Part shown: positions 36,212-44,305 of the stretch, piece after piece
Numbering within the stretch: position 1 is the first letter of the stretch
Layout of the letters: every line of letters starts with the position of its first letter
Source of the DNA: Alphaproteobacteria bacterium
Lineage (GTDB): Bacteria; Pseudomonadota; Alphaproteobacteria; Rhodobacterales; Rhodobacteraceae
Assembly: GCA_030425145.1 (NCBI GenBank)
Contig: JAUHVK010000026.1
Coordinates: 1-63,039, forward strand
Direction of reading: 5' to 3'
DNA: 63,039 bases
Notes under the pieces: model-generated
The model's input: only the letters and a program-made list of their open reading frames with translations
Told to the model about the DNA's origin: nothing
Database searches by the model: none
Position numbers and translations under genes: made by a program

Positions 36212-37045
36212 ATGACCAACGCCATTGCCTTTCAGGGTGAACTCGGAGCCTATTCGCACGAAGCCTGCCGGTACAAGCGCCCCGACATGGAGCCTTTGCC
36301 CTGCCGCACCTTCGAGGACGTAATCGCTGCGGTTCAGACCGGAGAGGCGGATCTGGCGATGCTGCCCGTGGAAAACACGATCTATGGCCGCGTGGCCGAC
36401 ATCCACCGTCTATTGCCGAAAAGCGGTCTCAAGATTGTCGACGAAGCTTTCGTGCGCGTGCACATCAACCTCTTGGGCGTCCCCGGCGCAAAGCTGGAAG
36501 ACGTGACCGAAGCGCATTCGCATGTCGTTCTGCTGCCGCAATGCGGGACTTTCCTGTCCCAGCACGGCATCCGGGGCCGGGTGAACGCGGACAACGCCCG
36601 CGCCGCCCGTGAAATCTCGGAGCGCGGAGAGAAACACGCGGCTGCATTGGCCAGCGAACTGGCGGGCGAGATATACGGCCTGAAAGTTCTCGCGCGTCAC
36701 ATCGAAGACACCGACAGCAACACGACTCGATTCCTGCTCATGGCACGCGAAGGCGACAATACCCGTCGTGGCGAGCATGGCATGATGACCACTTTCGTGT
36801 TCCAGGTCCGCAACATCCCCGCAGCGCTCTACAAGGCGATGGGCGGCTTTGCGACCAACGGCGTCAACATGACCAAGCTCGAATCCTACATGGTCGACGG
36901 GTCGTTCACCGCGACTCAGTTCTACGCCGACATCGAAGGCCATCCCGATGATCCTGACGTGGCACTGGCGTTGGAAGAGCTGGATTACTTCACCGATATG
37001 CTCAACATCCTCGGCACCTATCCCCGCGACGCGCGCCGCGATTAA
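36212..37045 (+). CDS. pheA: Prephenate dehydratase
   Basis: This 277-residue stand-alone prephenate dehydratase converts prephenate to phenylpyruvate in phenylalanine synthesis. Motifs include AFQGELGAYSHEA at the N-terminus, the catalytic TRF-type motif (DSNTTRFLLMA), and a C-terminal ACT regulatory domain with NMTKLESYMVDGSF (the ES.P-like phenylalanine site). No chorismate mutase is fused. The start MTNAIAFQGELGAY at 36212 has TCGGAG upstream; longer frames run antisense to the cytochrome gene. Confidence 0.95.
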   Translation: MTNAIAFQGELGAYSHEACRYKRPDMEPLPCRTFEDVIAAVQTGEADLAMLPVENTIYGRVADIHRLLPKSGLKIVDEAFVRVHINLLGVPGAKLEDVTEAHSHVVLLPQCGTFLSQHGIRGRVNADNARAAREISERGEKHAAALASELAGEIYGLKVLARHIEDTDSNTTRFLLMAREGDNTRRGEHGMMTTFVFQVRNIPAALYKAMGGFATNGVNMTKLESYMVDGSFTATQFYADIEGHPDDPDVALALEELDYFTDMLNILGTYPRDARRD

Positions 37046-37115
37046 CCGTCTTTTTAGTTGAATTGTGGTCGGGTTCCTCGTCTGCTGACTGGATGAAGCA
37101 GAGGGACTCGCCAGA

Positions 37116-37988
37116 ATGACGGACCGAAAGCTCTACCTCGGGGCGCTGACCGACAACCGGCGCTGGGACATGGTCACCATCCGGCCCGAAGACGTGATTG
37201 TGGTCACGCCGCCCAAATGCGGCACCACGTGGATGCAGACAATCGTCGCGCTCCTGCTGTCCGGCGACCCGGAGGTCGAGACCGAATTGTCCGTGAAGAT
37301 GCCTTGGGTCGACATCCGTATCCGCGAAATGCCCGAGGTCGCCGAACGGCTGGATGCCATGGCCCATCGGCGCAGCATGAAAAGCCACACACCCATGGAC
37401 GGACTGCCGATCGACGATCAGGCGCAGTACCTTTGTGTCTTCCGTCACCCGCTTGATGCGCATTTCTCGTTCCGCAAACATGTGCGCAACATCCCGATGT
37501 CGTGGTTCGATCATTGGTTTCCCGAAGACGATCCTGACGGAATCACCTTCCGCCGCTTTCTGGATGGTGGGCCCGAAGGGTTCGATACCGACGCCATGCC
37601 GCTCGCGCATATCCTGCGCCACTATCAAGCGGCCAAGGCTCTGTCTGACCGTCCCAACGTGTCGCTTTTCCACTACGCCGAAATGAAGCGCGATCTCGCG
37701 GGCACCTTTGCGCGAGTTGCGGGTCTGCTGGGTATTTCACATCCCGATAGCCTCATGGACCAACTGATCGCAGCGGCAAGGTTCGACAACATGAAACAGA
37801 ACGCCGAACGCTTCGCACCCTCCGGCGGCAAAGGGTTCATGAAGTCTGACTCGGACTTCTTTGACAGCGGCACCAACGGCAAATGGGTGGGCAAACTGAC
37901 CGAAGCCGAACTGGCAGCCTATGACGCGATGATGGATGCACATCTGACGCCGGAGGATCGGGCCTGGCTGGAACATGGGGGCGCGTGA
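37116..37988 (+). CDS. Sulfotransferase domain protein
   Basis: This 290-residue cytosolic-type sulfotransferase has the PAPS-binding loop PPKCGTTWMQTIV and the 3'-phosphate motif CVFRHPLDAHFSFRKHV. The C-terminal GKGFMKSDSDFFDSG..GKW stretch corresponds to the KxGxxGDWK region of animal SULT1-like enzymes. It should transfer sulfate from PAPS to a small hydroxyl or amine compound; the acceptor is unknown. No PAPS-synthesis genes are nearby. It is a single gene. Confidence 0.9.
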   Translation: MTDRKLYLGALTDNRRWDMVTIRPEDVIVVTPPKCGTTWMQTIVALLLSGDPEVETELSVKMPWVDIRIREMPEVAERLDAMAHRRSMKSHTPMDGLPIDDQAQYLCVFRHPLDAHFSFRKHVRNIPMSWFDHWFPEDDPDGITFRRFLDGGPEGFDTDAMPLAHILRHYQAAKALSDRPNVSLFHYAEMKRDLAGTFARVAGLLGISHPDSLMDQLIAAARFDNMKQNAERFAPSGGKGFMKSDSDFFDSGTNGKWVGKLTEAELAAYDAMMDAHLTPEDRAWLEHGGA

Positions 37989-38024
37989 AAGGTTTTATCG
38001 GCCACAGTGTTAACGCCAATTAAC

Positions 38025-38105
38025 GGTTTGCAAAGTTTAATGCGCCATTAACCGGGTTTGCAAAGTTAGGTCCGCTTCGGACCTAATGTTTCGCGCGCGA
38101 AACAT
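38025..38105. repeat. Tandem 13-bp repeats followed by two palindromes
   Basis: GGTTTGCAAAGTT occurs at 38025-38037 and 38055-38067 (30-base period). It is followed by hairpin TTAGGTCCG-CTT-CGGACCTAA (38066-38086) and the perfect 20-bp palindrome ATGTTTCGCG/CGCGAAACAT (38086-38105). The hairpins may end both converging transcripts, but no T-run follows. Confidence 0.7.
38037..38052 (+). promoter_or_regulatory. CtrA-type binding motif
   Basis: TTAA-TGCGCCA-TTAAC exactly matches the CtrA consensus TTAA-N7-TTAA(C). It lies between two converging genes rather than at an obvious promoter, so function is doubtful. Confidence 0.4.
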
Positions 38106-38136
38106 TCTGTAGGGCTCGTGCCCGCACATACGAGCG

Positions 38137-38595
38137 TCAGATCAACAATCCCGCCGCTCCCTCGTGCTTGAGCAGCCAAACCTTGGTCTCAACCCCGCCA
38201 TCACCGGAAAAGCCGCCAAGACCGTTTGCTCCAAGCACCCGGTGGCAGGGAATGATAATCGGGATCGGATTGCCTCCACAGGCCTGCCCAATCGCCTGCG
38301 CCGGAACGCCCAACTGCGCCGCCAGATCGCCATAGGTGCGCGTTTCGCCAAACGGGATTGCAGACATGGCCGTGCAGACTGATCGTTGAAAGTCGGAGCA
38401 GGCCAGCCGGATCGGCACGGTGAAGTCCTGCCGTTTCCCTGCGAAATACTCTGCAAGCTGTTCTGCGGCCTGTTCCAGAAAAGGCGTCCCGTCCTGCCGC
38501 CCATCACGCCACTCGAGCGCCGTGATCCCCACCGCGTCCGCGACAAGCGTCAGAGGTCCCAGCGGCGAGTCGACCGCCTGTTCAAACCGGCTCAT
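38137..38595 (-). CDS. ogt: Methylated-DNA--protein-cysteine S-methyltransferase
   Basis: This 152-residue enzyme has the active-site motif PCHRVLG (nucleophile Cys) preceded by the HTH region QLGVPAQAIGQACGGNPIPI. It repairs O6-methylguanine by irreversible self-alkylation. Its ATG overlaps the stop of the DUF3253 gene by four bases, making it the third gene of an ileS-DUF3253-ogt overlap series. Confidence 0.94.
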   Translation of the reverse strand: MSRFEQAVDSPLGPLTLVADAVGITALEWRDGRQDGTPFLEQAAEQLAEYFAGKRQDFTVPIRLACSDFQRSVCTAMSAIPFGETRTYGDLAAQLGVPAQAIGQACGGNPIPIIIPCHRVLGANGLGGFSGDGGVETKVWLLKHEGAAGLLI

Positions 38596-38828
38596 CCCGG
38601 CAACCCCAACCGTATTGGCCCCTTGGCCGTGACCGGATCGACCGCTGCACCTTTTTGGGTTGCCTGCAAATCAAGCTGAGCCGCCACCCGCCGCACCTCG
38701 GGCATCAGGGGACGCCAATCGTCGGACAGCCGCCGCGCGGCTTCGGAGGGGCAAAAGGTTCTTCCGACCCCGCGCTGATGCGCGAGGTCGAGCAGAATGT
38801 CCGCGATCTCGTTATCCGAGGGCGTCAT
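38592..38828 (-). CDS. DUF3253 protein
   Basis: This 78-residue protein starts MTPSDNEIADILLDLAHQRG and contains the DUF3253 core (TFCPSEAARRLSDDWRPLMPEVRRVA), a small winged-helix-like fold of unknown role. It overlaps the ileS 3' end by 17 bases and the ogt start by four, so it is almost certainly translated from the same message. An extended frame to 38930 is antisense-like within ileS and is not supported. Confidence 0.85.
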   Translation of the reverse strand: MTPSDNEIADILLDLAHQRGVGRTFCPSEAARRLSDDWRPLMPEVRRVAAQLDLQATQKGAAVDPVTAKGPIRLGLPG

Positions 38829-41814
38829 TGCACCGCTGGCAAGTGCCCGCGTGCTGATGCGTGCCGACGTCCGGCAGGATCTTCCAGCAGCGCTGGCACT
38901 TTTCGCCATCAGCTTTTTCAAAGACCACACCGATGCCTTCGACTTCGGGCAGGCGGAACGCTTCCGCCGGGGCCGGATCGCCGGTCAGGACGACGCCCGA
39001 GGTGATGCAGATGTCGTCGAAATTCACCGACTTCAACGCGGCTAGCGTCTCGGCATCCTCGATATGCACCACCGGTGCGGCTTCGAGCGAGGCACCGATC
39101 ACCTTGTCCGTCCGTTGCACTTCGAGCGCGGCAGTCACGGCGCGGCGGGCGCGGCGCACCTTGGCCCATTTCGCAGCGAGCGCTTCGTCTTTCCACGACG
39201 CAGGTGTTTCCGGGATGTCCTGCAGATGCACCGACGAGTCGTCACCGGGGAAGCGGTCGAGCCAGACGTCTTCCATTGTGAACACCAGCACGGGTGCCAG
39301 CCACGTTGTCAGGCGGTGGAACAGGATGTCCATCACCGTCCGTGCAGCGCGGCGGCGCTGCGTGTCGCCGTCGCAGTACAGAGCATCCTTACGGATGTCG
39401 AAGTAGAAGGCACTTAGTTCGACCGTGCAGAAGTTGAAAAGCTGCTGGAACACGCCCTGGAAATCATAGGCGTCGTAGCCGGTGCGCACGACCTCATCGA
39501 GCTCTGCAAGACGGTGCAGCACGTAACGCTCAAGCTCTGGCATATCGGCAGGCTCGACACGATCCGCTTCGGAGAAGTGCGACAGCGCGCCGAGCATGTA
39601 GCGCATGGTGTTGCGCAGGCGGCGGTAGCCGTCGGCTACACCTTTCAGGATTTCCGGACCAATGCGCAGGTCGGCGGTGTAGTCGGCCTGCGCCACCCAG
39701 AGCCGCAGGATGTCCGCGCCGTACTGCTTGGTCACGTCCTCGGGCGCCACGGTGTTGCCCAAGGACTTGGACATCTTGTTGCCCTTCTCGTCGAGCGTGA
39801 AGCCGTGGGTCAGCACGCCACGGTAGGGCGCGCGGCCCCGCGTGCCGCAGGCTTGCAGCATCGACGAATGGAACCAGCCGCGGTGCTGGTCGGTGCCTTC
39901 GAGGTAAAGATCGGCGAGACCATCCTCGGACCCATCCTCGCGGTCGCGCAGAACGAACGCATGGGTCGAGCCGGAGTCGAACCAGACGTCGAGGATGTCG
40001 AACACCTGTTCCCACTCGTTGGGATCGTAGTCATTGCCCAGGAACCGCTCTTTCGCGCCGGGCTTGTACCATGCATCCGCCCCTTCGGCCTCGAACGCGT
40101 CGAGGATACGGGCGTTCACGGTTTCGTCGCGCAACAGGAAGTCCACATCGGTCGGCAATGCGCCTTTCTTCACGAAACAGGTGAGCGGCACACCCCATGC
40201 GCGCTGGCGCGACAGAACCCAGTCGGGGCGGGCTTCGATCATCGAATAAAGCCGGTTGCGCCCGGTCTGCGGGGTCCATTTCACCAGTTGGTCGATGGAG
40301 GTCAGCGCCCGCTCGCGGATCGTGGTGCCATACTCGTCCTGGCCGTCACCAACGGCGCGGTCGATGGCGGCGAACCATTGCGGCGTGTTGCGGTAGATCA
40401 CCGGGGCCTTGGAGCGCCACGAATGCGGATAGCTGTGCGTCATCCGCCCCCGCGCCAAAAGGCCACCCGCCTCGACCAGCTTGTCGATCACGGCAGTATT
40501 GGCCTTGCCTTCCTTGCCCTTGTGGTCAAGCACGCGCAGACCCGCGAAGAACGGCACATGCGGCAGGAACTCGGACTCCTCACCTACGTTGTGCGTCATC
40601 CGGTCCATCCAGCCCCGCGCGACGAAGGCGTCGTAGTCTTCCTGACCGTGGCTTGGGGCCGTGTGGACAAAGCCCGTGCCGGCGTCGTCGGTGACGTGAT
40701 CGCCGTCGATCATCGGGACGTCGTAATCCCAGAACCCGTCCGCGCCGTCGAGACCCCGGAAGGGGTGAGCGAGGGTCAATGCACCAAGCTCGTCCGCCGA
40801 CACATCACGCAGGCGACGGTACATCGACGGCTCAAGCCGCGCCTTGGCCAGCACGTCTTCGGCCAGAGCATCAGCCAAGAGGTAGCGGTCGCCGATCCGC
40901 GCCCAGCATTCCTCGGGGCGGCCAGTGACTTCGTAGAGGCCGTAAGCGATGGTGTTGTTGTACGCGACCGCCTTGTTGGACGGGATCGTCCAGGGTGTGG
41001 TGGTCCAGATCACGACCTTGGCGCTGGCAAGAGACCGTACGCTCTTGCAATAACGCTCAAACCCGTCCGGTGACTCGAATGAGGTCACCAATTCGTCGGG
41101 GATGAGTGATCGGATTACCTCAAGATCGGCGGCGGTTTCATCAACCACTTTAAACGGCACCCAGATCGTGTGCGACTTGTGGTCGTGGTATTCGATCTCG
41201 GCCTCGGCAAGTGCTGTCTTTTCCACAGGCGACCACATCACGGGCTTGGACCCCTGATAGAGCGTGCCGGTCATCAGGAACTTCTGGAACTCCTCCGCGA
41301 TGATCCGCTCGGCGCGGTAGTCCATCGTCAGATAGGGCTTGTCCCAGGTGCCGGTGATCCCGAGCCGCTTGAACTCGTCACGCTGGATGTCGATCCAGCC
41401 TTCAGCGAATTTGCGGCATTCCTGACGGAAATCGACGACATCGACCTCGTCCTTGTTCTTGCCCTTGGCGCGGTACTGTTCCTCGATCTTCCATTCGATG
41501 GGCAGGCCGTGGCAGTCCCAGCCGGGGATGTAGCGCGCGTCGCGGCCCATCATCTGCTGGCTGCGCACAACCATGTCCTTGAGGATCTTGTTCAGCGCGT
41601 GACCGATATGCAGGTGGCCGTTGGCGTAAGGCGGGCCGTCATGGAGGGTAAAGGGTTTCCGACCCTCTGCCTTGTCGCGCAGGCGGTCGTAGATTCCCAT
41701 CTTGGCCCATTTTTCCAGCCATGCCGGTTCGCGGTTCGGAAGACCCGCGCGCATCGGGAAATCGGTTTTGGGCAGGTTCAGCGTATCTTTGTACTCAGGT
41801 GTATCGGCGCACAT
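38812..41814 (-). CDS. ileS: Isoleucyl-tRNA synthetase
   Basis: This 1000-residue class I synthetase charges tRNA-Ile. The HIGH motif is in GHLHIGHALNKIL (about residue 70), the editing domain is in the middle, and the KMSKS motif is in EKGNKMSKSLGN. A C-terminal zinc site appears in CQRCWKILPD and TCQRCNDALG. Length is normal for the bacterial type. No T-box leader was seen upstream. Confidence 0.98.
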   Translation of the reverse strand: MCADTPEYKDTLNLPKTDFPMRAGLPNREPAWLEKWAKMGIYDRLRDKAEGRKPFTLHDGPPYANGHLHIGHALNKILKDMVVRSQQMMGRDARYIPGWDCHGLPIEWKIEEQYRAKGKNKDEVDVVDFRQECRKFAEGWIDIQRDEFKRLGITGTWDKPYLTMDYRAERIIAEEFQKFLMTGTLYQGSKPVMWSPVEKTALAEAEIEYHDHKSHTIWVPFKVVDETAADLEVIRSLIPDELVTSFESPDGFERYCKSVRSLASAKVVIWTTTPWTIPSNKAVAYNNTIAYGLYEVTGRPEECWARIGDRYLLADALAEDVLAKARLEPSMYRRLRDVSADELGALTLAHPFRGLDGADGFWDYDVPMIDGDHVTDDAGTGFVHTAPSHGQEDYDAFVARGWMDRMTHNVGEESEFLPHVPFFAGLRVLDHKGKEGKANTAVIDKLVEAGGLLARGRMTHSYPHSWRSKAPVIYRNTPQWFAAIDRAVGDGQDEYGTTIRERALTSIDQLVKWTPQTGRNRLYSMIEARPDWVLSRQRAWGVPLTCFVKKGALPTDVDFLLRDETVNARILDAFEAEGADAWYKPGAKERFLGNDYDPNEWEQVFDILDVWFDSGSTHAFVLRDREDGSEDGLADLYLEGTDQHRGWFHSSMLQACGTRGRAPYRGVLTHGFTLDEKGNKMSKSLGNTVAPEDVTKQYGADILRLWVAQADYTADLRIGPEILKGVADGYRRLRNTMRYMLGALSHFSEADRVEPADMPELERYVLHRLAELDEVVRTGYDAYDFQGVFQQLFNFCTVELSAFYFDIRKDALYCDGDTQRRRAARTVMDILFHRLTTWLAPVLVFTMEDVWLDRFPGDDSSVHLQDIPETPASWKDEALAAKWAKVRRARRAVTAALEVQRTDKVIGASLEAAPVVHIEDAETLAALKSVNFDDICITSGVVLTGDPAPAEAFRLPEVEGIGVVFEKADGEKCQRCWKILPDVGTHQHAGTCQRCNDALG

Positions 41815-41997
41815 GTGGAGCGTCCTCGGGTGTTCGGATCAATGATGTTTGAGAGGATCGGCGCGGTTGTCCATACGCCTTGTCCCGGCGGCTCGATTGC
41901 TCAGAGCGCCGGGCATGTAATTCGAATGATGATCGCGATCAAATGCGTCATGCGGCGCGTTATAGGAGCGAGTTGGGTCAACGTCCAGACAGTGTTT

Positions 41998-42016
41998 CCC
42001 GGCTTTGAAGGCCGGG
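41998..42016 (-). terminator. Hairpin between the VIT1/CCC1 gene and ileS
   Basis: CCCGGC and GCCGGG pair around TTTGAAG-type loop sequence. With the GC hairpin at 42022-42041 it forms a double hairpin downstream of the VIT1/CCC1 stop. Confidence 0.5.
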
Positions 42017-42021
42017 ACCGA

Positions 42022-42072
42022 TTGGGGGGCCAGCCCCCCAAGCCCCCCGGCATATTTGGGAAAAGAAGAAGG
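42022..42072. repeat. Intergenic hairpin repeat, copy A
   Basis: TTGGGGGGC-CA-GCCCCCCAA hairpin followed by CCCCCCGGCATATTTGGGAA and AAGAAGAAGGG. It shares layout with copies B (46654) and C (51147): G-rich palindrome, CCCC..G.(G/A)TATTT, purine tail. Confidence 0.6.
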
Positions 42073-42080
42073 GCGGTGGG

Positions 42081-42803
42081 TCAGGTCTCGAACAGAGTTC
42101 CGACAAGATAGGCGATGGCCGCCGCGGTGCCGCCGATCAGCAGGGTTTCCAACCCGGACCGCCACCACGGGGCGAGTGACCATTTGGACTTGTACGCGCC
42201 GATGGCGAAAAAGGTGATCAGCGTGGCGATGGTGGAGAGGCGGAACGCGTCGGGCAGGCCGAAGAGAAACGGAAGGAGTGGGATCATGCCGGCGGCAAGG
42301 AAGGCTGCGAAGGTCGCCCAAGCCGCCTTGAGCGGGTGCGGATCGACCGAGGCGAGGCCGTATTCGCCTTCGAGCATCAGCTGCACCCATTGTTCGCGGT
42401 TCTGCGAGATCTGGTCCACTGCGCCGTCAAGCGCATTGCCCGACAGCCCCTTGCGGCGCAGGATTTCGCGCAACTCGTTGCGTTCGCCTTCGGGGTACTT
42501 GCGGATATGGCGTTCTTCGATCTCGCGCAGGCGGCGAGCATCGTCGAGTTCGGCCTTGGTGCCAGAGTAGTTTCCGGCGGCCATGGAAAAGCCGTCGGCC
42601 AGTACGTTGGCGATGCCGAGGGCGATGATGACCCAAGAGCTGAGGCCCGCGCCGGCGACGCCAGCCACGATGGCAAAGGTGGTTACCGATCCGTCGATAC
42701 CGCCATAGACAATGTCACGTAGATAGCCGCGCCCGGCGGGGGCGTCGATGCGGGCTTCAATTTCGGCCTGGCTGTGGCCGTGGTCTCCGGGGGATTGGGT
42801 CAT
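42081..42803 (-). CDS. VIT1/CCC1-family membrane transporter
   Basis: The product is 240 residues. The VIT1/CCC1 signature is visible in DIVYGGIDGSVTTFAIVAGV and ALGIANVLADGFSMAAGNY; a central charged helical stretch (ARRLREIEERHIRKYPEGE) forms the cytoplasmic metal-binding region, and five membrane helices are predicted. Homologues move Fe(II) or Mn(II) out of the cytosol. Substrate here is inferred from the family only. It trails the ycjX-GNAT-ycjF genes on the same strand. Confidence 0.9.
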   Translation of the reverse strand: MTQSPGDHGHSQAEIEARIDAPAGRGYLRDIVYGGIDGSVTTFAIVAGVAGAGLSSWVIIALGIANVLADGFSMAAGNYSGTKAELDDARRLREIEERHIRKYPEGERNELREILRRKGLSGNALDGAVDQISQNREQWVQLMLEGEYGLASVDPHPLKAAWATFAAFLAAGMIPLLPFLFGLPDAFRLSTIATLITFFAIGAYKSKWSLAPWWRSGLETLLIGGTAAAIAYLVGTLFET

Positions 42804-42860
42804 ATGGCCTAAACTGCGGCAGGCTTTTTTTGCCTGCCATGCGCTGGATCAAATGGCGGC

Positions 42861-43868
42861 TTAGCGGGATTTGGTGCTGACGAGTCCCGAAAGGGCGGTC
42901 TTGATGATCGATCGGACCGAGGGGCGTTTGCCGGGGGCAAAGGGCAGGGGGCGGCACACTTCGATCGCGGCCACGCCAACGCGGGCGGTGAGAGCGCCAT
43001 TGACCAAACCTTCTCCAAAGCGGCGGGACAGCTTGCCAAGAATGCTTCCACCGAGGATTGGTTCCAGCATGTCATCGCCCACTGCAACAGCGCCCGTGGC
43101 GACAAGATGCGAGAGAACGGCGCGGGTCAGGCGCCAACTGCCCAGTGTGCCGGATCGACCGCCGTAGATCTCGGCGATGCGGCGGATCATGCGGATGTTC
43201 GAGCCAAGGGCCGCGACAACATCAGCCAGTGCCAGCGGGACAAGGGCGGTGACTGTGGCGACCTGACGGGCGGCGGCTTCGACCTCGCGCCGGGCGGCGG
43301 CGTCGAGTGGGCCGAGGAGCTCGTGATTGGCAAGCGCGATGAGGGCGGAGGCATCGAACATGTCGGCCTCGCGGTCCTTGAGCCGGTCGCGACCCCATTT
43401 TGTGTCATCGCGGGAGGCGTATAGACCGGTCAGGTCTTTGACGACGGCGCGGGCGGCGGTCAGGTCTTCGCTGACCAGAGCGGCGTCGGCGGCGTGTTGG
43501 ATGCGGTCGATGCGGCTAAGGCGGGCGAAGGCCGACAGTTCCTTGATCACGATCAGCAGGACAACCAGCAGGAAGAGCGTGAAGAGGCCGGCCACGGCAT
43601 AGCCGAGATAGAGGTTCTGGCTGACCAGATTGTTCACGAAGTTCCACGCGGCGACGGAAGCCACGGTGGTGATCAGCGCAACGAGAAGCGACCAGAACCA
43701 CCGCGCCAGCCGGGATACGGGCCGCGCGGCGAGGGCGGCGGCGGTGGTCATGGCCTGGCCCTGCGGGGTTGGTTCCAGCAGGTCGGGAACCGGGGGTGCC
43801 TCTGCCGGGGTCTGGGTCGGCGCGGCGTCTTCGAGATCAAACAGGACAGGGCCTTTGGCGTTGCTCAT
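42861..43868 (-). CDS. YcjF-family inner-membrane protein (DUF697)
   Basis: The product is 335 residues. Two N-terminal membrane helices (FWSLLVALITTVASVAAWNF and LYLGYAVAGLFTLFLLVVLL) and a C-terminal DUF697 domain (ISALIALANHELLGPLDAAA-like; reading ASALIALANHELLGPLDAA) mark YcjF/TIGR01620. In enterobacteria ycjX and ycjF are adjacent and sigma-H or stress induced; function is unknown. Its start overlaps the GNAT gene stop by four bases. Confidence 0.9.
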   Translation of the reverse strand: MSNAKGPVLFDLEDAAPTQTPAEAPPVPDLLEPTPQGQAMTTAAALAARPVSRLARWFWSLLVALITTVASVAAWNFVNNLVSQNLYLGYAVAGLFTLFLLVVLLIVIKELSAFARLSRIDRIQHAADAALVSEDLTAARAVVKDLTGLYASRDDTKWGRDRLKDREADMFDASALIALANHELLGPLDAAARREVEAAARQVATVTALVPLALADVVAALGSNIRMIRRIAEIYGGRSGTLGSWRLTRAVLSHLVATGAVAVGDDMLEPILGGSILGKLSRRFGEGLVNGALTARVGVAAIEVCRPLPFAPGKRPSVRSIIKTALSGLVSTKSR

Positions 43869-44305
43869 GCGTCGGTCCTTTGCCAGTGATACCGGATGTC
43901 GGGCAGGCCTTCGTCATTGCCTGCACCGTCGGTGTGTTCGATGGGGGCAAAGCCGTGGCGTTCGTAAAAGGCCTGTGCGCGGGTGTTTGCCTGAAAGGTC
44001 CAGAGTGTCAGCTGATCCTCATTTCGCATGGCGTCGGTCAGGAGCTTTGATCCGATGCCCTGCCCGCGCGCTTCAGGGTCGATATAGAGCGCGTGGATGT
44101 CGTCGCCGTCGCGGGCGAGAAATCCCGTGATTGTTGTGCTTTCGGAAACAGTAACCCAACCGCGATCCACCATCAGGCCCGCAAAACCGATGTCCTCGGC
44201 GCGGGTGTGGATGCGGGGCATCCACGGGGTTTCGTCAATCCAGGCCGACAGGATCGCGCCGACACGACCGGCATCAAGCGGGGTTGCAGGTCGGAGCAGG
44301 GTCAT
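43865..44305 (-). CDS. GNAT-family N-acetyltransferase
   Basis: The product is 146 residues. The acetyl-CoA loop appears in IDPEARGQGIGSKLLTDAM, and the C-terminal part has the usual FYERHGFAP motif. Substrate unknown. It is inserted between ycjX and ycjF with four-base overlaps at both ends, so it belongs to that operon and might act on or with these proteins. Confidence 0.92.
   Translation of the reverse strand: MTLLRPATPLDAGRVGAILSAWIDETPWMPRIHTRAEDIGFAGLMVDRGWVTVSESTTITGFLARDGDDIHALYIDPEARGQGIGSKLLTDAMRNEDQLTLWTFQANTRAQAFYERHGFAPIEHTDGAGNDEGLPDIRYHWQRTDA

Noticed and set aside
38010-38023. Second possible CtrA box TTAA-N6-TTAA
   Set aside because: The spacer is six, not the seven bases of the consensus; only the 38037 site fits.
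39514-41073. 519-codon open frame on the plus strand
   Set aside because: Antisense to ileS, with Val/Arg/His-rich low-information sequence; ileS is certain from HIGH and KMSKS motifs.
41815-42000. T-box or riboswitch leader upstream of ileS
   Set aside because: No T-box sequence, specifier loop or terminator/antiterminator pair was found on the minus strand.
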